Source: Bin55 sp963667455 (GTDB lineage Bacteria; Pseudomonadota; Gammaproteobacteria; Pseudomonadales; Azotimanducaceae). Taken from it: a DNA stretch of 64,000 nt. This document shows positions 46,831-56,478 of the stretch, piece by piece. The stretch is from positions 170,100 to 234,099 of the forward strand of contig CAXXFR010000031.1 in NCBI GenBank assembly GCA_963667455.2, written 5' to 3'. Position numbers and translations under genes: made by a program. Every line of letters begins with the position of its first letter. Positions within the stretch are counted from its first letter, which is position 1. Below the pieces are notes generated by a model. The model saw only the letters and a program-made list of their open reading frames with translations. It did not search any database and was not told the origin of the DNA.

Positions 46831-48540
46831 TTAGTCCTTGCCTTCTTCGTAGATTGCACGAACATGGTCCTTCTGCTCCTGAGTGAGCTCTGGAGCGAAG
46901 TTGTAATCCAAAGCATGCGCAGCTTCGTATCTCAACACCGGAGGAAAATCATCCATTCGTTCAAACAACTGAATTGGGTTTGTATCTGCCCAAGTCAAGA
47001 AGAACATGAACCAATTCTCAGGTTCCCCAGACTTCGCTTCGAATTGGATCTGGAGTTCCACAGCACGATCAACTTCGCCATTCTTTATGAGCTGATTAGC
47101 CACCCACCAGGTTGAAAGATCCTCGGCAGCTGGACTGACCTTCGGCAACAATGCAACGGCGGCTTCCACATCACGCTCAGCGAGACTCATGATTGCCCGT
47201 GATTCGAGTCGGACCGCGTTTGGCTCTGCTGAGGCCACTTGAAGGGCACGTTCTGGATCCTCCAAGATCAACGACTGCAGAACATCTTCCAACAATTCTC
47301 TGCGATTGTTCTCTGTGATACTTTCCTGTGACTGGAGCCATTCCAGAGCAGCCGAAGGATCGACTACTGACCACCTTCTGACGAAACGCCACACCGTCCG
47401 TTCACTGTTTGTCCCAAGATGCTTCAACGACTGAACGAGTTCTGCGGCATATTCCGGATTTGTGGTCCCAAGTGCCTCTATTGCACGTTCACTCGCCACT
47501 GCTTGAAGATGGCGCGGAATCTGATCAATTCTGTCGAACACTGCTACTGGATCCCATGCTGCCCAAACTCTCAACAGTAGTTCCTGCACCACGTCAGTCA
47601 TGTACGCGCGCTCTCGTAAGCTATGTCCGTCGTCCGCCTGAATTCCTGTCTTCTCAACGGATTGTGATGGTTTGGCTGGATAACCACTCTGAATGTACTT
47701 CCACGTGCCTTGAGGATCGTTTCTTATCAGAGCTTCCACAGCTTCATCGAGAACGAGACGGTCTTTCTCGAATGGCACTTTCGAGAATGGCGCACGAAGC
47801 TGGAACAAGACATCAAGCCCCTCCAATTCAACGGCGGCTTCGGCTGCTTGTATCAGCGTGTCTAGCTGTGATTCATCCTCTCGACCATCATGGAGCAGTC
47901 TGTGCCAGATCTCTGTGGGTTCATTGGCAAGGTCGAGCACAAGGACCTCTCTCTCCGATTCGCTTGTGTATCCAGCGTGACCGAGTTCGCGTGCTATTGC
48001 TCGAAGCTCGTTTAGGTCAAGATCGTCTCTTGTGGTCGTAATGGTCCTCAGTGCGATTAAACGGGAGTCTTGATCAAGGTGTATCGCGGCCTCAGTCGCA
48101 CCATCCAAGTCCGACTCGGACCACTCCGCGAATACACCCTCTATGAAGGATGCACGTTCAAGTCCAGGAAACTCAAGAGCTGACACCAACGCTTCCTGAG
48201 GACTGATTGATGCAAACCGGCTGGCGATGGCGACCTGGGTGTTGTGCTTTACGCTAGCGTGTTCAATGTTCCGAGACTCTTGCAACAGCTCTCTCAAGTC
48301 CACTTCGACGGCACCGTCAAGCATTGCGTAGAGCGCGACGGTGCGATCAAAGGAAGTGGCGTGGTCGGCCAATTCAGGGAGGCTAAGACTGCCGGTCGCA
48401 GGCTCGCCATTTCCAACTTGAATGTTACTGGTAGCCCAAGCTTCACCTGCTTCCGCAACAAACCAAATTGCAAAAAAGAGCACCGCGCCCATCGCAATGA
48501 CGCTGTGCCAATTACGACATCGATTCTCAGTGCGCTTCAC
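46831..48540 (-). CDS. Secreted or anchored alpha-solenoid repeat protein 1
   Basis: 569 aa from GTG 48540. Residues 15-35 (VIAMGAVLFFAIWFVAEAG) form a signal peptide or anchor. The rest is made of helical repeats of about 30-35 residues with a W-x-x-x-DP/DL-x-x-A pattern (FAEWSESDLDGATEAA; WAAWDPVAVFDRI; RRWSVVDPSAALEWL; TWADTNPIQLFERM). These resemble HEAT or TPR-like solenoids but match no family I can name. Paralog of the next upstream gene, 69 bases away. The likely role is protein binding outside the cytoplasm; unknown in detail. Confidence 0.8.
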   Translation of the reverse strand: MKRTENRCRNWHSVIAMGAVLFFAIWFVAEAGEAWATSNIQVGNGEPATGSLSLPELADHATSFDRTVALYAMLDGAVEVDLRELLQESRNIEHASVKHNTQVAIASRFASISPQEALVSALEFPGLERASFIEGVFAEWSESDLDGATEAAIHLDQDSRLIALRTITTTRDDLDLNELRAIARELGHAGYTSESEREVLVLDLANEPTEIWHRLLHDGREDESQLDTLIQAAEAAVELEGLDVLFQLRAPFSKVPFEKDRLVLDEAVEALIRNDPQGTWKYIQSGYPAKPSQSVEKTGIQADDGHSLRERAYMTDVVQELLLRVWAAWDPVAVFDRIDQIPRHLQAVASERAIEALGTTNPEYAAELVQSLKHLGTNSERTVWRFVRRWSVVDPSAALEWLQSQESITENNRRELLEDVLQSLILEDPERALQVASAEPNAVRLESRAIMSLAERDVEAAVALLPKVSPAAEDLSTWWVANQLIKNGEVDRAVELQIQFEAKSGEPENWFMFFLTWADTNPIQLFERMDDFPPVLRYEAAHALDYNFAPELTQEQKDHVRAIYEEGKD

Positions 48541-48609
48541 TTCAATGCACCATCAACCGAACACTGACACTAACTGAGGTCCTTCCAGCAACTTTGAATG
48601 TACAACGAA

Positions 48610-50508
48610 TCACTCCAGCCACTCCTCAGGCACAACAAGCTCATCCAGGTCGATTAGCCCCTTCTCTTCACGCAACTCCAGCTCCTGTCGAAGAATGCTC
48701 CCAGTGATTGGACGTTCGCTGAGCAGAGCCTGCGCTGTCTCGATCTGATCCTCGGTCAGTGCCGGTGTTGCTTCCTGTAGGTCGATTAGCTTCTTGGCCG
48801 CCATCGAACGAATCACTGGCGACGTGATCGACTCTAGCGCTTGAAAGAGTTGCTGTGGGTCGCGAGTCGCCCACAGATCAAAAATCCAATGGAAATACGA
48901 CACGGGTCCAATCAATGGAGCGTCTAGCGAGGGGATGTCAATTCCTAATTCGACTGCCGCGTACGGATCTCCTGCACGCACAAGCCTCTCACCGAGATCG
49001 TCTATAGCGAAGTATCTTGCCTGTTCGTGTATCTGAGGAAGAAGTGCGATCGCATCCTCGATCCTGCCCATTTCCGCGAGGCCCCAAACCACATCGTATT
49101 CGGTAGCATCTCTAACGCTAATCAGAGTGCTCCATGTGGTTTCACGGGCGATGTCGAGAGCCCTCTCGGCATCCACTCGTACAAGCTTTCGAAAGATTCC
49201 TTGTCGAAGCGACCGCAGAAGTTCAGTGTCTTGATCCGAATATTCAATCACCCACTCAAGCGCAGCTTCGGGATCGATGTGAGCCCATTGTGCGACCATC
49301 CTCCATCGGAGTCGCCCATCATTGCGAACGAAACTCTTGGTCGCTTCCAAGTACTCCATCGCTTCCAAAGGAGACTCTGATACAAGACGAATGAGGGCTA
49401 TGTTCATTGCATCCCAGCGAGCACTTTGAGGTACTGTCTCAATGGCATCCAGCACCGTTCTTGGGTCAGTGTGCGCCCAGGTGTTGGCAACAGAATGTTC
49501 CAATTGCACATGGATGGGTTCGTCGGACCAAGATTCGACCTGTTCGAGAGCGCGTATCGGATCAGTGCGAGCTAAAGCCATCGCAAGTGCACAAGGCAAC
49601 TCCCCACGCAGTGTGCGGGGCACGTTACGCAACCAAGCAAAGGCGTTCTCAATGTCACTTTCGAGCACTCCTGCGATCACCGTGCTCAAAGCTGTTCTGT
49701 CGTCTTTCGACGGAAAGCTGTTGGCAACTTGCAGGAGTACGTCGAAGCCTTCCCGTTCCTGCCAAGCGGACACAACGAGCTTCAACAATTCAAGCTGTTT
49801 TGAATCGTCAAGACCGTCATTTACCAGAACATCCCATGCCGAGGCGGGATCATTAAGAAGCTCGAGAGTTTGTGCTTCACTGATGCTCTGCAAACCCACC
49901 TCTTCGAGTCCCAATTCACGGGCGATTTCGAGAATCTCTGATGGAGCTAGGTCATTGCGTGAAGAAAGCATCGATTCAAGAGCAACCCGTCGGTCGATAC
50001 CTCGTAAGGATTGGGCTTTTTCGGTCGCGTGGTCTAGATCGGTGAGTGACCACTCGTGAAACGCGCTCCGAAGTAGCGGAGCTCGACGGACTTTGGGAAC
50101 GTCAAGAATCCAACTAAGGGCTTGGTCTGTGTTCAGTATTGCGAGCTTGCGTATCGCCGCGGATTGAAGCGCTGTGCGCCGGCTGTTGCGCCCAATGCTT
50201 TCAGAATTGCGCAACATTCCGATGAGTTCGTTTGTGTCAGCGTCCGCAAGCCATTCAAAAAGAACTGAAGCTCTTTGGTAGCTACTCTCGATTTTGACCC
50301 ATTGGGCCAGCCACTCGTCAGCAATCTGAGTGCTCGATTGGTCTTTCTCGCTTCTGGCAGACCCTTTCGTCTCCCCGACACCTGATGGGTCGTTGTCACT
50401 TTGGTCGGAGTCGGGACTGGCGTGTTGAGCAAGAAAGACAGCCGCCACTATCACGACCAAGACTCCACTGGCCAGGCCGATCCACTGAAATGTGCCAAGT
50501 CTTCTCAT
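48610..50508 (-). CDS. Membrane-anchored alpha-solenoid repeat protein 2
   Basis: 632 aa. An N-terminal hydrophobic segment (WIGLASGVLVVIVAAVFLAQ) anchors or exports it. A Ser/Asp-rich linker follows, then many helical repeats with the W-A-x-x-DP-x-x-A-L pattern (NTWAHTDPRTVLDAIE; AQWAHIDPEAALEWV; DLWATRDPQQLFQALE). It is a paralog of the protein at 46831-48540, including the block around AIARELG/IARELGLEEVG. It is probably co-transcribed with that gene. Function unknown. Confidence 0.82.
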   Translation of the reverse strand: MRRLGTFQWIGLASGVLVVIVAAVFLAQHASPDSDQSDNDPSGVGETKGSARSEKDQSSTQIADEWLAQWVKIESSYQRASVLFEWLADADTNELIGMLRNSESIGRNSRRTALQSAAIRKLAILNTDQALSWILDVPKVRRAPLLRSAFHEWSLTDLDHATEKAQSLRGIDRRVALESMLSSRNDLAPSEILEIARELGLEEVGLQSISEAQTLELLNDPASAWDVLVNDGLDDSKQLELLKLVVSAWQEREGFDVLLQVANSFPSKDDRTALSTVIAGVLESDIENAFAWLRNVPRTLRGELPCALAMALARTDPIRALEQVESWSDEPIHVQLEHSVANTWAHTDPRTVLDAIETVPQSARWDAMNIALIRLVSESPLEAMEYLEATKSFVRNDGRLRWRMVAQWAHIDPEAALEWVIEYSDQDTELLRSLRQGIFRKLVRVDAERALDIARETTWSTLISVRDATEYDVVWGLAEMGRIEDAIALLPQIHEQARYFAIDDLGERLVRAGDPYAAVELGIDIPSLDAPLIGPVSYFHWIFDLWATRDPQQLFQALESITSPVIRSMAAKKLIDLQEATPALTEDQIETAQALLSERPITGSILRQELELREEKGLIDLDELVVPEEWLE

Positions 50509-50698
50509 GTCTTGGTCGTAATGTGACCGTGCGCAAAAACGAAAGAGCGCGTGCTACCAACCCCTTAATTTCGACAGCGGATCGTCTTACTTAGTTCGGG
50601 CTCATGCCCACCGCTGCTTGTTCTTGATGTGGATGAAGCACCCACACGATCAGCTCTGCCGTTGCCGAGTTCGCGTAGATCGTTCAGCCTGCTGCAGG

Positions 50699-51319
50699 TC
50701 AGTTTGAACTTTGCGGTTGAGCCCGCACCAAAAAGCCTCTCATCCACGCAACAAACCTGATTCCTACCGCAGTAATCCAGATCGCCGCAAAGAGCGGGTA
50801 GGTGCCCCATGGCTCCTTAAGAAGGAAGTCGTACATGAAGACAAAAATGAGGTAGTAAAGAATGTAGCGATGGACCCACCCCGTGATCTTGCGTCCCACA
50901 AGCCGTGCTGGAGCTTGAAAAGTCAATGTCGCCATGATGGCGAGGTAGAACATCCCAAAGGCACCACCCCAAATTTCTATGGGCTTAGCCGGAAACTCGC
51001 TGGGAAGCTGTGCCAGTACCACTATCAACGCGAGGTGGACTACGTGGTTGCCCACCATCGCAAGTCCAAAGTTCCCGCGGTGAAGCACCAACCAGTCTGT
51101 GACTTTGTTCTGAAAGAAGCTCTGAATTGGCCGTGCTACGAGCGGAACCAAGAACAGCAGGAACGACAGCCGGCCGGTCAGTCTGAGCGCGGCTGTGAAA
51201 TCTTCCGTTCCCGAGTTGGGATTGAAGAGTGTCGAACCTGTCGCAACCAATCCAATGACTGCGCCCAAAGCCAAGGAAAGCCAAGGGTATCGAGTGACAC
51301 TCATGGTGTTTTGCCACAT
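50699..51319 (-). CDS. Ferric-reductase-like/YedZ-like six-helix membrane protein
   Basis: 206 aa, about six membrane helices. It resembles the haem-binding transmembrane domain of ferric reductases and MsrQ/YedZ. LHRGNFGLAMVGNHVVHLAL carries the first His pair expected for haem. In the matching later helix, GWVHRYILYYLIFVFMYDFL, the first His is present but the second expected His is replaced, so haem binding may be altered. ATG 51304 is an alternative start; neither has a good ribosome-binding site. It stands alone, with no MsrP partner in the window. Confidence 0.7.
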   Translation of the reverse strand: MWQNTMSVTRYPWLSLALGAVIGLVATGSTLFNPNSGTEDFTAALRLTGRLSFLLFLVPLVARPIQSFFQNKVTDWLVLHRGNFGLAMVGNHVVHLALIVVLAQLPSEFPAKPIEIWGGAFGMFYLAIMATLTFQAPARLVGRKITGWVHRYILYYLIFVFMYDFLLKEPWGTYPLFAAIWITAVGIRFVAWMRGFLVRAQPQSSN

Positions 51320-51482
51320 GCCGTAAGTGTATAGCGAGGCAGGCTCGTATGAGTTCTGTCAGACTTCGGGTAGATCGTCCGCGTTCACAATCGTTCCGAG
51401 ACTCTCATCGGTATAGCGAGCTTCGAGCACTAATCGCAAAACTGTGGACTATGGCCTTATTCGGCCAAGAGAATTCTCACTC

Positions 51483-52766
51483 TCATTGCGGCTCTTTGTA
51501 GTGGTAGAGATCCAGTTCTATGGCCGTTTTCTCGATTTCTTGGAGCATACCGTGTTCCTCGACATCCCACCCGTCTAGGAGCGCTTCGGCTTCTCGGAAT
51601 GCTGAAGCACAGTCTTCCAAGCCCATTTGCTGTACTTCAGAATCGTAGCCACACACCTGTCTCACCAAGGACTCGACATCGGGCTCGAATCCAGCGGCTT
51701 TCATTCCGGCTAGACCTCGCGCCGATTCAGCAATCCTCACAGCTCTGTACTTGAAGTCATCCATCGCAGCATCCTCTAGTGGACGGTGCCATGGATACAT
51801 CGCAGACATGGATTTGGAAAGCTGGGGGCTCCCTACAGGGCCACTAAATCGCATAGTGAAGAGCAGATGTTCAAATCCTAATCGTGCGGCAATTTCGTTG
51901 ATCGGATGTTCCGGCTTCCTATCGATGTCGCTCCACCAGTTCGCAATCTCCACTGGCAAAGTGTGGTGGTCTCCCTTGTGCAGCTGTTCGCTGAGAAGAT
52001 CCGATGGACACAGTCCTCTGGAATCGAGCCAAACACTCCTAAGAGTGTCTCTTCTCATGCGATTTCGCCTCGCGTAGTACCAACCCTCGGTCTCGTGCCA
52101 CTCGCCTACATCAACCATCGCTGGGTACAAAAACTTCCAACTCGGCAAACCTATCAAATCGAACTGATAATCGGACAATCCTTCGTACGGCCAATTGAAT
52201 TTGGGTTCAAAGTGGGTCTTGTGATTCCTTGCGTCAGCACACCTCTCCGTGAGTAAGCCATAGCGGTAGAACGCATCGGCGTTGCAAGTCTCCTTGAGAT
52301 CCAAACGCATCGGTCCCTCCAACAATCTACACTCGGGACGAGAGAGTGCTTCCAGTACCAGTGTCCGGTCTCTTGCTTCGCTCTCGAACATAGTCCTGTA
52401 GGTGAATGTGCCCTCCTTTGGAACGATTGCCAAGCCAGTGATAACGTAGGCTGCACTGTCCATTGAGTCTCGTTCGACTGCATCCAGACACTGCTCATCA
52501 GACCGAACGTCGTCGTCAAGAATTTCTGGACAATCGCCGTACAAGTAGAGAAGATCAGCTAATGCACGCTTCAACTCAGGGTCTTGGGTCGGCTCGAGTT
52601 CCAAATGCACGTCAATTTCGTCTTGAGGTGGACCATCGCTAGCCTGCGGAAATGACGCTCGAGCTTCCTGTCCGTCTAATAGGAGGAGACGGAAAACTGG
52701 CGCGACAGCTACGCAGCCAACAAGGATCAGCACAGTTGCCAGATGCCGCAGTTTGGTCTCGTTCAT
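51483..52766 (-). CDS. Hypothetical signal-anchored protein
   Basis: 427 aa from ATG 52766 (a GTG at 52772 is two codons upstream). An N-terminal hydrophobic segment (LATVLILVGCVAVAPVFRLL) with a Cys suggests an anchor or a lipoprotein. The body has scattered Cys (GDCPEILDD, DEQCLDAVE, DRTLVLEALSRPECRLL) and Trp-rich stretches, but no motif I recognise. It is probably exported. It is in the same orientation as the solenoid genes and the haem-type membrane protein, with gaps of over 150 bases, so co-transcription is uncertain. Confidence 0.7.
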   Translation of the reverse strand: MNETKLRHLATVLILVGCVAVAPVFRLLLLDGQEARASFPQASDGPPQDEIDVHLELEPTQDPELKRALADLLYLYGDCPEILDDDVRSDEQCLDAVERDSMDSAAYVITGLAIVPKEGTFTYRTMFESEARDRTLVLEALSRPECRLLEGPMRLDLKETCNADAFYRYGLLTERCADARNHKTHFEPKFNWPYEGLSDYQFDLIGLPSWKFLYPAMVDVGEWHETEGWYYARRNRMRRDTLRSVWLDSRGLCPSDLLSEQLHKGDHHTLPVEIANWWSDIDRKPEHPINEIAARLGFEHLLFTMRFSGPVGSPQLSKSMSAMYPWHRPLEDAAMDDFKYRAVRIAESARGLAGMKAAGFEPDVESLVRQVCGYDSEVQQMGLEDCASAFREAEALLDGWDVEEHGMLQEIEKTAIELDLYHYKEPQ

Positions 52767-52772
52767 CGACAC

Positions 52773-53538
52773 GGTTTGGGTGCTGTGTGCAAGTCAGTTG
52801 AATTCAATCTAAATCACACTACACAAACTCACAGATGTCAACTCGCTGTTTCAATGGCTCAGCTCGTGAGGTTGTCCATGTACCGTGATATCGACGTTAC
52901 TTCTTCCGGTACGCAATCGCCCTATGGCACTACTCCCCTGTGCAAGCCGCACGGCTTGCCGGTTCAAGTCTCCACGACGCAAGATAATCGCAGTTCATCG
53001 GATTCAGATCGCAAGTGTCCGTCTCTTGTTGACTCAAGATCTCCACGAAAACTCCCGCGGTCCGATATCCCCTCAAGACCACTCTCCCTTGCTCCGGCGC
53101 TCATACGCGGGTGCCCATTCCCTTCAATTTCCTCGACATCGGTCGGGACGTTTACGAGTCGGCTTCTCGCGCAGTTACAGACGCAAGATGCGCAATCTCA
53201 TGAGTACTCCCATGCATCTTGCTACGAGAGCCCGATCAGCGATAATTGAAGATATTGGTTTTGCCTAATGAGCATTCAGCGCAAACAACTCTCGAAGCCT
53301 CGAACTGCCCCACAGTTGCCGGTAGATTAGTGGTCTGGGGTCGCAACGCAGGGTACTTAAGTGCGTGAGTGACCGAAGCGAAAAGTAGCGATTAGCGGCC
53401 TATTTACTTACTTAACTAGCTGTCGTTGAGATCAAGAAGCGATCTTAAGTCGTCAGCCCATTTAGGCCGTCACCTCTCGTGTACGACCTATGAGCAACGT
53501 ATTAAGCGTAAGAAAACGCAAGACAACAAGGATTCCCG
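52773..53538. other. Gene-poor stretch upstream of the DNA methyltransferase
   Basis: 766 bases with no supportable gene. A GGTTCAAGTC at about 52970 recalls a tRNA T-arm, but its flanks do not pair. A small AGATC/GATCT hairpin lies near 53430. A promoter for the methyltransferase should be near the right end. Such a gap beside an R-M-type gene is common where an element was inserted. Confidence 0.35.
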
Positions 53539-56478
53539 ATGCAATTACCAGAATCTGCAATCAACGGAGCACTCGCGAGCGTTCTGACTCGCATGAATCA
53601 GAACTGGTCAGTCACGGCTGAACCTGCAGGCGTTATCAAGGACTGTGCGGGTTCACGCGTTGACATATTGGTTGAGCAGTTCAAAAACTCTCGATTAGTT
53701 CTCCAGAATGAACTTGCACCGGCTAGGACTGTGGAAGAAGTAGCCGTTGAACGCCTTGGAAAGAGGTTCGCAAGCGACGGCAGCGTGATTTCCGGTGCAG
53801 TTGCATTGCGCACTCCCGCCTCTCTCAATATGTGCCGTACGGTCGAGGAAGCACAAGACAAACTATCCACATTGGAGCTTGAATATGCACTCTTTCGATT
53901 GATTCCGAACTCTGTGGGTGACTCTCCCACAAACGTAAACAGAACTCCAGCGACTCCGCACAAGTTCCTTAAGGGGCCAATTCCGGCTCTCGCCGAATTC
54001 CTTCTCAACGCTGGAACTGGAGACTTCCTCTTCCATGAGTCGTTGCAAGCACTTGACGAAGGTGTAGAGGAAGCAATTGAAGTGCTGAAGGCCATGACGC
54101 AAACCAGCGACCAACTCAAGTCGAAGCTGGCGAATATCCTCATGCAGTCATTCTCGGATGAGGGTATTTCCCAAGGACTGGGAATAGCTGCAACGGTGGT
54201 CATCAACGCAACGTTGTTTCAGCAAACGCTCGCTGTTCAGTACGACAACGTGATGTCACTGGCTCAAATGAGAGCGCGCGGAATGCTCCATCAAACCGGT
54301 GTGATCAACCAGGGGCGCAAGATCTTGGAGATTAACTACTGGCCAATATATTCGATTGCAGTCAGTGTGTTGGAAGCCATTGACGAACCGTACGTAGCTT
54401 CGGAATTCGTTCAAAGGCTCTCTGCCACAACACAGAAGCTAATTGACTTGGAAGTGGCTACCACCCACGACTTGTGTGGCATTGTGTTCCAGCGTTTCAT
54501 GACTGAGCGCAAGTATCTCGCATCGTTCTACACCCGCCCCGAGTCCGCACGTTTACTTGCTCATCTTGCTGTTCCCGATCTAGATTGGGCTAGCCCATCC
54601 GTGTATTCAGGCTTCAAGTTTGCGGACTATGCGTGCGGCACTGGAGCTCTTGTTCATGGTGTGTATCAACGCGTGTCCCACTTGTACGAGTTTGCTGGTG
54701 GCAACCCAAGTTCCGTACATGCCCACATGATGGAGAACAACGTCACGGCTGCCGACATCGTGCCATCTGCGGCACACTTGACGGCAACGTTGCTCACTTC
54801 ATTGTTTCCTCACAAGACCTACCGGACTTCCCGAGTGGAAGTGCCTGACTATGGCCGCATAGGTGATGAAGACCGAGTTTGCTTGGGTTCACTGGAGCTT
54901 CTCGCCGAGGAACAGGAATATTTCTCCACTCTCTTCCCAAACCCTAGCGATGGCAAAGTCATCGGGCCTGAAGGAGAAGCAGAGCTCTCATACCAATTGA
55001 CCGCAATACCCAAGTCGCAAGACCTCGTAATCATGAATCCGCCATACACGAGATCAATGTCTGACTGGATCGATGGTGCTCACGGAACTTGGAAGCCGTT
55101 CAATGCATTGGGCAATTCCGAGGAAACGCAAGCTCTAATGCGTAGTCGAGAGCGAGAGCTGACCGCCAACGTCGATTGCTACAACGGCTATCAATCCATG
55201 CCATCAGCGTTTTGCGGAGTGGCAGATCGAATGCTCAAGGAGGAAGGTACATTCGCCTTCGTCTTGCCTATGACCTCACTCCAAGGATGTTCCTGGCACA
55301 AGTTTCGCACGATGCTCGCACAGAACTACTTGAATGTTGTGGCTGTCAGCATCGCAAAACGGAAAGCAATCGATTGTTCTTGGTCGGCCGACACCGACCT
55401 AGCCGAGGTCTTGATCGTAGGGAGAAAGAACGGCTCAAACGATCAAAATAGCGACCGCAAACCCCGCGGCACACTCGTCACACTAGGTGAACGTCCGCCG
55501 AACAGCATGATGGCAACCGAGTACGCTCAAGCAATCAAATCGGCCGTTGGAGCTCGTAGTCATCTCACAAGAACCTTAGAGGATGGTCCGTTTGGCGGAA
55601 CACCACTGACCGTCGGGGACGAAGTCATCGGCGAGTTGCTCTCGGTTCCCATGTCCGATGTGAGTTGGAACGAACTCGGCATCCGCGATCTCAGTCTGGC
55701 GCAGTTTGTTCATCAACTTTCCAAGGGAACACTGTGGTTTCCAGGTAGCAGACGACCAATATCAGATGAGATTGCCATTGAACGCATTGAATCGTTCGCA
55801 ACGGTCGGATACGCGGACAACAACATCGCCAACAACACCCGAGCGGCGTATCAGCGGATTCCCGTTTCGCAGAATCCAGACTTCCCGATGGTCTGGAAAA
55901 AGGAGTCCAGCAAGCAACGTTCGTTAGTCGTTGACCCTGACCAGGAAGGACGAATCAAGACTGAACGAGAAGATTTGGCATTCAGGATTTGGGATCGAAG
56001 AAGCTGTTCGCTGATTGCACGTGAAGTCTCTTTCCCATCTCAGTCCCTAGTCACAGCCTATGCTTCAACTTCGGTCATTGGCGGAAGAGCGTGGCCGAAT
56101 GTTCAACTTAAGAGTCCAGCACATGAGAAGGCATTTGTACTGTGGGGCAACTCAACGCTTGGGCTAATCAGTTTCTGGTACTACTCCAGCCGGCAGCAAG
56201 TCACGCGAGGCATGGTCACGGTAACAGACATTGCGGAACTTCCCTGGTTCGATCCGACATCCCTTTCTTCCGATCAATTGGCTGAAGTCGAGGAGCTCTT
56301 CCAAGACCTGCAGGAACGGAAGTTCAAAGCTGTCGGTGCAGCAGACGAAGACGACGCGAGGATCGAACTCGACCAAAGATTGCTTGTTGACATCCTGCGA
56401 CTGCCAAAAGCCATCTTGGAACCATTGGCAAGACTGCGCAGCAAGTGGTGTTCAGAACCGAGTGTTGCCCCTAATTAA
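53539..56478 (+). CDS. Adenine-specific DNA methyltransferase, possibly type IIG-like
   Basis: 979 aa. A class I methyltransferase core lies in the middle: SAM-binding motif FADYACGTGALVHG (about residues 361-374) and catalytic motif MNPPY (residues 499-503), the N6-adenine form. RKYLASFYTRPESARLLAHL precedes motif I, as in type I HsdM and related enzymes. The N-terminus has RVDILV then LVLQNE (about residues 42-58), faintly like a PD-(D/E)xK nuclease core. The C-terminal ~300 residues would be the target-recognition part. Length and layout suit a type IIG restriction-modification enzyme or a solitary methylase. AGGA lies seven bases before ATG. Its 3' end overlaps oppC by 27 bases, tail to tail. 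Confidence 0.85.
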   Translation: MQLPESAINGALASVLTRMNQNWSVTAEPAGVIKDCAGSRVDILVEQFKNSRLVLQNELAPARTVEEVAVERLGKRFASDGSVISGAVALRTPASLNMCRTVEEAQDKLSTLELEYALFRLIPNSVGDSPTNVNRTPATPHKFLKGPIPALAEFLLNAGTGDFLFHESLQALDEGVEEAIEVLKAMTQTSDQLKSKLANILMQSFSDEGISQGLGIAATVVINATLFQQTLAVQYDNVMSLAQMRARGMLHQTGVINQGRKILEINYWPIYSIAVSVLEAIDEPYVASEFVQRLSATTQKLIDLEVATTHDLCGIVFQRFMTERKYLASFYTRPESARLLAHLAVPDLDWASPSVYSGFKFADYACGTGALVHGVYQRVSHLYEFAGGNPSSVHAHMMENNVTAADIVPSAAHLTATLLTSLFPHKTYRTSRVEVPDYGRIGDEDRVCLGSLELLAEEQEYFSTLFPNPSDGKVIGPEGEAELSYQLTAIPKSQDLVIMNPPYTRSMSDWIDGAHGTWKPFNALGNSEETQALMRSRERELTANVDCYNGYQSMPSAFCGVADRMLKEEGTFAFVLPMTSLQGCSWHKFRTMLAQNYLNVVAVSIAKRKAIDCSWSADTDLAEVLIVGRKNGSNDQNSDRKPRGTLVTLGERPPNSMMATEYAQAIKSAVGARSHLTRTLEDGPFGGTPLTVGDEVIGELLSVPMSDVSWNELGIRDLSLAQFVHQLSKGTLWFPGSRRPISDEIAIERIESFATVGYADNNIANNTRAAYQRIPVSQNPDFPMVWKKESSKQRSLVVDPDQEGRIKTEREDLAFRIWDRRSCSLIAREVSFPSQSLVTAYASTSVIGGRAWPNVQLKSPAHEKAFVLWGNSTLGLISFWYYSSRQQVTRGMVTVTDIAELPWFDPTSLSSDQLAEVEELFQDLQERKFKAVGAADEDDARIELDQRLLVDILRLPKAILEPLARLRSKWCSEPSVAPN

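Noticed and set aside
52885..53010. tRNA-like GGTTCAAGTC sequence
   Set aside because: The bases on either side of the T-loop-like stretch do not form a 5-bp stem, and no acceptor or anticodon arm can be drawn.
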